NCBI GenBank assembly: GCA_030645235.1
Contig: JAUSMV010000030.1
Span: 1,546,988 to 1,610,987, forward strand
Direction: 5' to 3'
DNA length: 64,000 nucleotides
Origin: Parvibaculum sp.
Lineage (GTDB): Bacteria; Pseudomonadota; Alphaproteobacteria; Parvibaculales; Parvibaculaceae
Shown here: positions 38,130-45,410 of the stretch, piece after piece
How the letters are laid out: every line of letters starts with the position of its first letter
Position numbering within the stretch: the stretch's first letter is position 1
Notes under the pieces: model-generated
What the model saw: the letters and a program-made list of their open reading frames with translations, nothing else
The model's database searches: none
Told to the model about the DNA's origin: nothing
Translations under genes and position numbers: made by a program

Positions 38130-38723
38130 TCAGATGATTTTAGCAATGTCATCAAAAGCAAAACGCGGGCTGCGCTCAAACACGGCTTTGGGATCGCCAT
38201 GGCCGATATTGCAGAGAAAGTTCACTTTGATATTTTTTTCGGGGAAAAAAGCTTCCTCGACTTTCGCCACGTCAAAGCCCGACATCGGACCACAATCAAG
38301 ACCGAGTGCACGCGCTGCAATCATAAAATAGGCGCCCTGCAACGTCCCGTTGCGCACGGCATGGCTCGCCGCCCATTCGGCAGACCAGTTGAACCAGGTC
38401 TTGGCTTCAAGCTGATGGGGGAAGAGCATGGGCAGGTGCTCATAGAACTCAACATCGTAGCCAATGATGACGCAAGCCGGTGCCGCCATGGTTTTCGCCA
38501 GATTGCCTTCCGACAAAGCGGGTTTGAGTTTTTCTTTCGCTTCTTTCGAGCGCACGATCACGAAACGCGCGGGGCTCATATTGGCGCTCGTCGGACCCCA
38601 TTTCATCAGGTCATAGACGGCGCGGATTTCATCGTCAGTGACCGGCTGATCAGTCCATGCGTTTTGCGTGCGCGCGGTGCGAAAAATTGTGTCGAGGGCG
38701 GCATCGTTCAGTTTGGCGCTCAT
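38130..38723 (-). CDS. Nitroreductase family protein (RutE/HadB type)
   Basis: 197 residues. The N-terminus [40 protein letters not shown] is the malonic semialdehyde reductase (RutE) pattern; FMN contacts include RTARTQNAW and NMSPARF. The C-terminus CNIGHGDP is typical. RutE-like enzymes reduce 3-oxopropanoate in pyrimidine breakdown, but no other rut gene is seen here, so the substrate is open. Confidence 0.9.
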   Translation of the reverse strand: MSAKLNDAALDTIFRTARTQNAWTDQPVTDDEIRAVYDLMKWGPTSANMSPARFVIVRSKEAKEKLKPALSEGNLAKTMAAPACVIIGYDVEFYEHLPMLFPHQLEAKTWFNWSAEWAASHAVRNGTLQGAYFMIAARALGLDCGPMSGFDVAKVEEAFFPEKNIKVNFLCNIGHGDPKAVFERSPRFAFDDIAKII

Positions 38724-38844
38724 GGCTGGGGAAACTCCGGAAAAGGAAAGAGGTTAGCCCCCAGAATAGCGGGCATAAAAATTTGCGAAAGCCGTCAGAG
38801 CGAACAATGACTTGTCGTCAGAAACACCGCGATAAAAAGAATGC

Positions 38845-39405
38845 TCAAACCGCGCGCACTTCCAGCACTTCGGGCACATAATGCTTCAGCGTGTTTTCAA
38901 CGCCGCGCTTCAATGTGACGGTCGATGAGGGGCAGCCCGCGCAGGAACCGACCATGTTGAGATAGACAATGCCCTGATCAAAACCTTGAAAGGTAATGTC
39001 GCCGCCATCCTGCGCAACCGCCGGGCGGATGCGCGTGTCGAGGACTTCCTTGATCTCGCGTACAATCTCCGCGTCGTCCCCTTCATGCTCCGCATGGGCT
39101 GATTTTTCATTTGCCGCCGCGCCATAAAGAAGGCTCGCGCCGGAGGTGAAATGTTCCATGATCGCGCCGAGAAGAGCGGGCTTTAAATGCTGCCACTCGC
39201 CCGCCGACTTTGTCACCGTGATAAAATCGGAACCGAAGAAAACACCGGCGACACCCTCGACACCAAAGAGCTTTGCCGCAAGAGGTGAGCGCTTGGCTAC
39301 CTCATCATTGGGGAAGTCCGCGACCTGACCTTCGCCCATAACATCGCGGCCGGGAAGAAATTTCAGCGTCGCGGGGTTCGGTGTGGCTTCGGTCTGAATG
39401 AACAT
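38845..39405 (-). CDS. Nfu-type Fe-S cluster scaffold protein
   Basis: 186 residues. The N-terminal Nfu_N domain (MFIQTEATPNPATLKFLPG) is followed by a NifU-like C-terminal domain with the cluster-binding CxxC in VGSCAGCPSSTVTLKRGVE (about 150-160). It carries Fe-S clusters to target proteins. It is often next to usp and tsaB in Hyphomicrobiales, as here. Confidence 0.95.
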   Translation of the reverse strand: MFIQTEATPNPATLKFLPGRDVMGEGQVADFPNDEVAKRSPLAAKLFGVEGVAGVFFGSDFITVTKSAGEWQHLKPALLGAIMEHFTSGASLLYGAAANEKSAHAEHEGDDAEIVREIKEVLDTRIRPAVAQDGGDITFQGFDQGIVYLNMVGSCAGCPSSTVTLKRGVENTLKHYVPEVLEVRAV

Positions 39406-39511
39406 GGCGCGTTGGTCCTCAACAGGGTCGCTGGCCTAAACCCTTTTTATATAAGGGATTTAGACACTGAATAAGGTTCTATAGATGGACCTGTGACTTG
39501 CGGGAATCAAG

Positions 39512-39656
39512 TTTGACCTCACGCGTCAAATCGCCGGAAGGTCAAACAAGGCCATTCGCCGCGGCTTTTTTTACATTTATGGCGAACCTATGCCGGCAAA
39601 AACGGGTTTAGTTTTCAGTTTATGCCCTCCCGATATAGTGACATGATCCGTGTCAC
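39512..39656 (+). promoter_or_regulatory. Two inverted repeats upstream of the GST gene
   Basis: TTTGAC-N7-GTCAAA (39512-39530) and GTGACA-N7-TGTCAC (39638-39656) share the same spacing. The second directly follows a TATAGT-like -10 (39634-39639) and resembles CRP/FNR-type half-sites. They lie in the 276-nt gap between nfu and the GST gene, and could be operators for the GST. Confidence 0.45.
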
Positions 39657-39681
39657 AAAATAATAAAGAGGGAGATTCACA

Positions 39682-40719
39682 ATGGCTGAGAAAGCACCGG
39701 TCTGGCTACGCGGGGCGCCCGGATCACCTTACACACGCAAGATGTTATCGCTCCTGCGCTACCGTCACATCGCTTACCGCTTCATGGTCCGTCCGCATGG
39801 CCCGATCGAGGGCTTTCCTTCACCCAAGGTCGAACTCCTGCCGACCTTCTATCTGCCGGGGGCCGATGGACAGCTTGAAGCGGTCGTTGATTCAAGCCCA
39901 CTCATCCGCCGCTTTGAAAGCGAGTATGCAAATCGCAGCGTGATCCCCTCTGACCCTGTCATGCGCTTTGTCGACAACCTGCTTGAAGACTTCGCTGATG
40001 AGTGGCTCACCAAAGCCATGTTCCACTATCGCTGGGCCTTTGTAGCTGACATTGCGCAGGCCGCCGCTATCCTGCCGCGCTGGTCAGCAATCACGGCAGA
40101 TGAAGAAACGGCGGGCAAACTCGGCAAATTCTTCTCCAAACGCCAGATCGACCGGCTCTATGTGGTAGGCTCCAATGAGGTGACCGGAAAAATCATCGAA
40201 GCCAATTACGTCAAATATCTCGATGCCCTGAATGCCCATCTCGGGCAACATCCGTTCCTCATGGGTGCGCGTCCAGGTGCTTCCGACTTTGCGGCTTTCG
40301 GACAATTGACGCAGCTTACACATTTCGATCCGACACCGAGCGCGTTGACACTCAAACATGCGCCGCGCGTTTACGCCTGGGTCGATGTCATGGAGGATCT
40401 TTCAGGGCTTGAGGCAAGCGAGACGGGATGGCTTACACGCGAGACGCTACCCGACACGCTGAAACACATGCTCAGGCTCGTCGGCACGGCTTACATGCCG
40501 CTCCTGCTAGCCAATGCACGCGCCATCAACGCCGGCGAGAAAACCATGACCACCACAATTGACGGCGCGACATGGACACAAGATGTGATGCCTTATCAGG
40601 CGAAGTGCCTTTTGTGGCTACGCCATGCTTTTGCCGATCTCGATAAGGCCGATCAGGCATTCGTTCTGGCGCTTCTCACCGACACGGGCTGTCGCGATCT
40701 CATCAGTGCCGAAGTCTGA
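39682..40719 (+). CDS. Glutathione S-transferase family protein with long C-terminus
   Basis: 345 residues; a GST is usually about 200-230. The N-terminal thioredoxin-like domain has GSPYTRKMLSLLRYRHIAYRF (about 11-31) and the glutathione loop DSSPLIRRFES. The helical C-terminal domain ends near 260 (YLDALNAHLGQHPFLMGARPGASDFA), followed by about 100 residues that also read as helical. A GGGAG ribosome site precedes the ATG. The substrate is unknown. Confidence 0.85.
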   Translation: MAEKAPVWLRGAPGSPYTRKMLSLLRYRHIAYRFMVRPHGPIEGFPSPKVELLPTFYLPGADGQLEAVVDSSPLIRRFESEYANRSVIPSDPVMRFVDNLLEDFADEWLTKAMFHYRWAFVADIAQAAAILPRWSAITADEETAGKLGKFFSKRQIDRLYVVGSNEVTGKIIEANYVKYLDALNAHLGQHPFLMGARPGASDFAAFGQLTQLTHFDPTPSALTLKHAPRVYAWVDVMEDLSGLEASETGWLTRETLPDTLKHMLRLVGTAYMPLLLANARAINAGEKTMTTTIDGATWTQDVMPYQAKCLLWLRHAFADLDKADQAFVLALLTDTGCRDLISAEV

Positions 40720-40725
40720 AACCTC

Positions 40726-41211
40726 TCACGCCAGCGCGTGAATTGCCTCGTCGGTGAGCGTGCCGGGAACAACGGTGACCGGAATGCGAAAGCCGCTGCT
40801 GCCGATGAGCGAGACCAATGGTCCAGGCCCTTCACGACCCGTACCGGCAGCAAGGACGAGGATCGCAATGTCTTTGTCTTCATCGATAAATTTTAGAAGC
40901 TCGTCCGCCAGTCGACCTTCTCGGATTACCAGTTCGGGGATGATACCCGCATAATCGTTCACATGCGCGGCGAGCTTATGCAGCACGGCTTCGGCTTCAG
41001 CGCGCGCTTCTTCGCGCATGATATTCTGTACACCGAGCCAATGACCCGCTGTGTCCGGCGGTCCGAGAACGGCAAGCAGCGTCACAACACCATTGGTGTG
41101 CTGGGCGCGCAAGCTTGCAAAGTGAATGGCGACTTCGGATTCCGGCGTGCCGTCAGCCACCACAAGAAACTTGCGGCGTTTGGCAACTGATGGATTTTCA
41201 CTCTCTGTCAT
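40726..41211 (-). CDS. Universal stress protein family protein
   Basis: 161 residues from the ATG at 41211. The UspA fold is seen in FLVVADGTPESEVAIHFASLRA (about 15) and the closing strand FRIPVTVVPGTLT (about 143). The region around LAAGTGREGPGPLVSLIGSSG resembles the ATP-binding loop. It lies 6 nt from the convergent GST stop. The exact stress role is not known. Confidence 0.88.
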   Translation of the reverse strand: MTESENPSVAKRRKFLVVADGTPESEVAIHFASLRAQHTNGVVTLLAVLGPPDTAGHWLGVQNIMREEARAEAEAVLHKLAAHVNDYAGIIPELVIREGRLADELLKFIDEDKDIAILVLAAGTGREGPGPLVSLIGSSGFRIPVTVVPGTLTDEAIHALA

Positions 41212-41282
41212 GTCGCGCTTTCGCAATGCAGATCAATTATGCGCGGCATGGTGTCATTTGCGGGGCAAAACGACAAGGCTCG

Positions 41283-42380
41283 CTATTTGAGCAAGACATT
41301 CGCCACTTCACGCGCCTGAGTGCGAGCGCGCAGCAAGTAGAAACCTTGCGCGGCCAAATGGCTCGGCTGGAAAGCCGCGTCGGGCTCACCATTGATAATC
41401 ACGAACGGTGAAAGCTCGGCGGCCTCGCGGAATGTATCGAGCATCTGCGCCCATGCAGCGCCCAGATTTTTTTCTTTGATCACCGGCGCGAAATCCTCGC
41501 CCAGCACTTTCAGCAAGAGATAATAGCCATAGAGTTTGCCTTTGGTATTGTAGAATACATCGTCAGCATTGCCGTCGATAAAGTCGCTCGAATGATCGCG
41601 CACTTCATCATCAAGAACAGCGGATTGCGAGCCGAGATCGGAAGCGATCCGCTCAATCGTTGCCATGAGGTTGTCGGCGCGGCGCTCAAAGGTGGCATTG
41701 CCTGCGGCGAGGCGCGTGTTATAGGCAAGCAACGCCTGACGCGCCGAACGATATTGCGATTCAGAACTTGCGCGCGGAGCAAGCGAGACAGATGGGTTCC
41801 AGAGCCAGACGTCGCCAGGGTATTGGAGCAGGCCTGCTGCCTTTTGCAAATCCTTATCCGCTTCGCTCGATCCGCGTGTACGACCGACCTGATCCGTCAA
41901 TTCAAATGAGAAGCGTGCCAATGCGCTCATCAATCCCATCTGAAAATTCGGCATATTGTCGAGGGCCGCGCCCGGCTGAAAAAACGGGTCGTTCGCCGTC
42001 CAACCACTTTCATTGACCTCACGATCAATGAGAGCGGCCATCATCGCCACCGATTTCGAGCCGCCTGTTTTGGCCGCATTTTCACCACTGGGTACAAAAT
42101 CCGGATCATCGTTCACCGAATGCACCAGCGCCATGCCGATCGGATAATAGAGCAGCATCAGGATGAGCACGGCGATAAGGCCGCGTTTGACGAAGCCGCC
42201 TAAACCCGGACGGTCATTCAAATTGTGCCAAAAGCGCGAAAGGCGGCCTTGCGACGGCGCATCGCCACCTGTGACTCCATCAGCGCTCACCCACTCTTTG
42301 CGGTAGGTCCAGCTTTGGACGAGCTTGTCACGTAACCCGCGATAGGTGTTGCTCAACCAGTTCAGGATGTTCGTTCCCAT
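41283..42380 (-). CDS. DUF2333 family membrane-anchored protein
   Basis: 365 residues from the ATG at 42380. A single N-terminal membrane span (about 58-80, AVLILMLLYYPIGMALV) is followed by a large soluble domain, probably periplasmic. The family pattern is seen in SLAPRASSESQYRSARQALLAYNTRLAAGNA and DGNADDVFYNTKGKLYGYYLLLKVLGEDF. Function unknown. It sits between usp and trpS. Confidence 0.85.
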   Translation of the reverse strand: MGTNILNWLSNTYRGLRDKLVQSWTYRKEWVSADGVTGGDAPSQGRLSRFWHNLNDRPGLGGFVKRGLIAVLILMLLYYPIGMALVHSVNDDPDFVPSGENAAKTGGSKSVAMMAALIDREVNESGWTANDPFFQPGAALDNMPNFQMGLMSALARFSFELTDQVGRTRGSSEADKDLQKAAGLLQYPGDVWLWNPSVSLAPRASSESQYRSARQALLAYNTRLAAGNATFERRADNLMATIERIASDLGSQSAVLDDEVRDHSSDFIDGNADDVFYNTKGKLYGYYLLLKVLGEDFAPVIKEKNLGAAWAQMLDTFREAAELSPFVIINGEPDAAFQPSHLAAQGFYLLRARTQAREVANVLLK

Positions 42381-42488
42381 ACGTTCGGCACTCTCTCGAA
42401 AGGCCATCTGGCACGTCACTCCTTGCTGAACGCAAAACCTTCTCTCAGATAGGAAGTGCTCACCGAAAATTAAAGCACCGATGTTTGA

Positions 42489-43502
42489 TCAAATGAAGCC
42501 GACGATCTCGCGTACGCGCTTGTTCACAGGGCCGGCAATCGCTTGTGCACGCTCAGCACCGTTAGCAAGAACTGTATCAATATAGCCTTGATCGCTCTCC
42601 ATCATCCGTTTCATTTCGGATGTAATGGGCGAAAGTTTCGCAACCGCCAGTTCAGCCAACGCCGGTTTAAAAACACCAAACTGCTTGCCGCCAAATTCTT
42701 TAAGCACATCCGCCTGCGTGAGACCTGACAAGGCCGCATAGATGCTGACGAGATTACTCGCGCCCGCGCGCCCTTCAAGACCACCAACCGTTTCAGGCAG
42801 AGGGTCAGGGTCGGTCTGGGCTTTACGGATTTTCAAGGCAATCGCGTCGGCGTCGTCTCTGAGCGTAATGCGTGAATAATCCGACGGATCGGATTTCGAC
42901 ATTTTCTTGGTGCCGTCGCGCAAGGACATGACGCGCGTGGCCGGACCCATTATGAGGGGTTCGGGCTGTGGGAAAAAATCCGGCACGTTGAAATCATTAT
43001 TGAACTTTTGCGCAACGTCGCGGGCAAGCTCCAGATGTTGTTTCTGGTCCTCGCCGACCGGCACATGCGTTGCGCGATACGCCAAAATGTCAGCCGCCAT
43101 CAACACCGGATAGGCATAGAGCCCCACTGAGGCCTGCTCGCGGTCTTTGCCGGCCTTATCTTTGAATTGGGTCATGCGATTCAACCAGCCGATGCGCGCG
43201 ACGCAATTTAAAATCCAGGCAAGCTCAGCATGGGCTGACACTTTCGACTGGTTGAAAATGATGTGCTTGTCGGGGTCGATGCCCGCTGCGATATAGGCGG
43301 CGGCGACTTCGCGCGTATTGGCGGCAAGTTCTTTTGGGTCTTGCCAGACCGTGATCGCGTGGAGATCGACGACGCAATAGATGCATTCATGCGTCTCCTG
43401 CAGCCCGACGAAATTGCGGATCGCGCCAAGATAATTGCCAAGATGCAGGTTGCCCGTGGGCTGCACACCGGAGAAAACGCGATTTTTGGGCTTTTCCATC
43501 AA
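42489..43502 (-). CDS. trpS: Tryptophanyl-tRNA synthetase
   Basis: 337 residues. The class I HIGH motif is [13 protein letters not shown] (about 16), and KMSKS is in [14 protein letters not shown] (about 199). It charges tRNA-Trp. It follows murJ in the conserved glnD-murJ-trpS order, but with a 366-nt gap here that holds the candidate small RNA. Confidence 0.97.
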   Translation of the reverse strand: MMEKPKNRVFSGVQPTGNLHLGNYLGAIRNFVGLQETHECIYCVVDLHAITVWQDPKELAANTREVAAAYIAAGIDPDKHIIFNQSKVSAHAELAWILNCVARIGWLNRMTQFKDKAGKDREQASVGLYAYPVLMAADILAYRATHVPVGEDQKQHLELARDVAQKFNNDFNVPDFFPQPEPLIMGPATRVMSLRDGTKKMSKSDPSDYSRITLRDDADAIALKIRKAQTDPDPLPETVGGLEGRAGASNLVSIYAALSGLTQADVLKEFGGKQFGVFKPALAELAVAKLSPITSEMKRMMESDQGYIDTVLANGAERAQAIAGPVNKRVREIVGFI

Positions 43503-43649
43503 ACTCTGTCCGTCGTTTCGGCCACATACCCGCTCAATGGCTGCGCGCGGCCTTGTAGATATTGCGCCTGAGTATCCGCAGGTCTGGGGTTTATGCGGCC
43601 AAGACCCCGCAATGGCAATGGTTTCGCGTTGATGGCCCTCTATTTCATA

Positions 43650-43710
43650 TTAGAATTGTTCAAATCTATTGACAGAGACCGGTCCGCCCACCAGATTAGA
43701 ATAGTTCTTA
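43650..43710 (+). promoter_or_regulatory. Promoter with two ICE-like Irr boxes
   Basis: Box 1 TTAGAA-N3-TTCAAA (43650-43664), then 4 nt, then TTGACA (43669-43674). The -10 is weak (CAGATT at 43692 or AGATTA at 43693). Box 2 TTAGAA-N3-TTCTTA (43696-43710) would sit over the transcription start. Each box differs from TTAGAA-N3-TTCTAA at one position. The 4-nt gap between box and TTGAC equals that at the rubrerythrin promoter. Confidence 0.65.
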
Positions 43711-43865
43711 CTTGAGAGATGCCCCATGGGCAGACGTGGCGAGGCGACTTGGGTTGAAGTGACATCTAAGTGAGGCAACACCTATGAGCGATGCGTGATT
43801 CTCCTTCCGCAAGCTCATAAAGACGAGCGGCCCTGGCGGCGGAACTGCCGGGGCCGTTTTATTTT
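43704..43865 (+). ncRNA. Candidate Irr-regulated small RNA (possibly dual-function)
   Basis: Inferred transcript of about 160 nt between an ICE-box promoter and a strong terminator. It contains a 15-codon ORF (43726-43773, MGRRGEATWVEVTSK) with GAGAG about 7 nt upstream, a 4-codon ORF (43784-43798), and a CU-rich stretch TTCTCCTTCC (43799-43808) that could pair with ribosome sites. I do not recognise an RNA family. It could instead be the mRNA of a very small protein. Confidence 0.5.
43829..43865 (+). terminator. Intrinsic terminator of the candidate small RNA
   Basis: The stem CGGCCCTGGC / GCCGGGGCCG (with one G-U pair) is followed by TTTTATTTT on the plus strand. On the minus strand the hairpin lacks a T-tract, so it does not primarily serve murJ. 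Confidence 0.8.
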
Positions 43866-43868
43866 GTC

Positions 43869-45410
43869 TCAGCTCCGCCGCACCGCACTGCGCAAATCAG
43901 AGAGCCGCGCGGCACCTGTAAACTGACAGAAACCCGCATAGACAATGAGGCCGCCTGCGATGAGGCCCGCGAGCACCGAGACGCTTGCGATGAAATGCAG
44001 GTTGAAAGCGGGCTCCAGATACATTGAACCCACCCACAGAGCAGCGCCCATACCGGCAGACGATAGAAGCGTCAGCGGCAAGCGTTGCTTGAGTTGTGCG
44101 TCAGGCGCGAAGTGACCCTGACGCCAGAGGCGAAAACCAAGCTGCACTGTGTTCGTCCATGCCGCAATCGTCGTGCCCCAAGCGATGCCGGGAAAGCCGA
44201 TGAACTGGAAGAGAACGAAACTCGTTACAACATTGACGGCCACACTGAAACCCGCAAATTTCAAAGGTGTCCATGTGTTTTCGCGGGCGAAGAAAGCAGG
44301 CGAAAAAACCTTGTTGAGCACGAAGGCCGGAAGGCCGATGGCATAGATGCCGAGCGCAATCGCGGTTGCGTGTGTATCAGCACTTAAGAAACGCCCGCGC
44401 TCGAACAGCACTTTGATTATGTCATAAGGAATAACGGCAAGGGCGACAGCCGCAGGCACAGTCAGCAACATCGAAAATTCAAGCGCACGGTTGAGACTTC
44501 TGTGTGCGCCCGCATCATCCTTCGCCCGCAAGCGGCGCGACAGATCAGGCAGCAGCACCACACCGATGGCTATACCGACGACGCCAAGCGGTAATTGATA
44601 AATCCGGTCGGCATAATAAAGCCACGAGACCGCACCCGCCTGCAGTGTCGCGATCATAGTGCCGACGGTGAGGTTCACCTGACCGATGCCGCCTGCAATG
44701 ATACCGGGGATGCCGAGCTTGACGAGACGCTTCACGTCGGGCGTCAGGCGGGGACGACGCAGATGAAGCACCATACCCGCGCGATGGCAGGCATAGGTCA
44801 GCCAGATAAACTGAATGACACCGGCGCTCGCCACACCCCATGAAAGCGCGAAACCCGGATTTTCGCTTAAGGGTACAAAGACAAAAAGCGCAACGATCAT
44901 CGTTACATTGAGAATGACGGGTGCTGCCGCACCGGCAAAAAACTTGCCGAGTGAATTCAGGATCGCCGCCTGCAAGGCCGTCAGCGAAATGAAAAGCAAA
45001 TAGGGGAACGTGATGCGACTGAACTCAACCGCCCACACATGCTTTTGCGGATCGTCGCCAAAGCCCGGCGCAAAGACATGAATGAGCGCGGGCATGAACA
45101 CCATCGCAAGAATGGTGAGAACAAGCAGCGCAAACAAAAGCGCTGATGTGGCTTCTTCCGCAAAGCGTTTGGCAGAAGCCTCGCCCTCGCCTTCGAGACG
45201 CTTGGCAAAAAGCGGCACGAAGGCAGAGTTGAACGCGCCTTCGGCAAAGATCGAACGAAACATATTGGGAAAACGGAAGGCGACAAAAAAAGCGTCCGCA
45301 ATCGGACCCGACCCGATGGCGGAGGCCACCATCATGTCGCGCACAAAACCCAGGATGCGGCTCAAGAATGTTGTGCCGCCGACGGTCGCGGCGGAGCGAA
45401 GAAGGTTCAT
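43869..45410 (-). CDS. murJ: Lipid II flippase MurJ
   Basis: 513 residues with about 14 membrane spans of the MOP fold. The N-terminus MNLLRSAATVGGTTFLSRILGFVRDMMVA and the conserved ASAIGSGPIADAFFVAFRFPNMFR are diagnostic. It flips lipid II across the inner membrane for peptidoglycan synthesis. The start overlaps the glnD stop in ATGA. Confidence 0.97.
   Translation of the reverse strand: MNLLRSAATVGGTTFLSRILGFVRDMMVASAIGSGPIADAFFVAFRFPNMFRSIFAEGAFNSAFVPLFAKRLEGEGEASAKRFAEEATSALLFALLVLTILAMVFMPALIHVFAPGFGDDPQKHVWAVEFSRITFPYLLFISLTALQAAILNSLGKFFAGAAAPVILNVTMIVALFVFVPLSENPGFALSWGVASAGVIQFIWLTYACHRAGMVLHLRRPRLTPDVKRLVKLGIPGIIAGGIGQVNLTVGTMIATLQAGAVSWLYYADRIYQLPLGVVGIAIGVVLLPDLSRRLRAKDDAGAHRSLNRALEFSMLLTVPAAVALAVIPYDIIKVLFERGRFLSADTHATAIALGIYAIGLPAFVLNKVFSPAFFARENTWTPLKFAGFSVAVNVVTSFVLFQFIGFPGIAWGTTIAAWTNTVQLGFRLWRQGHFAPDAQLKQRLPLTLLSSAGMGAALWVGSMYLEPAFNLHFIASVSVLAGLIAGGLIVYAGFCQFTGAARLSDLRSAVRRS

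Larger units (their letters stand above)
43503..43868. other. trpS-murJ intergenic region
   Basis: 366 nt without an ordinary gene. The plus strand holds two ICE-like boxes, a promoter element, a candidate small RNA and a terminator (listed separately). The trpS promoter must lie in the left part, but I cannot identify it. Confidence 0.7.
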
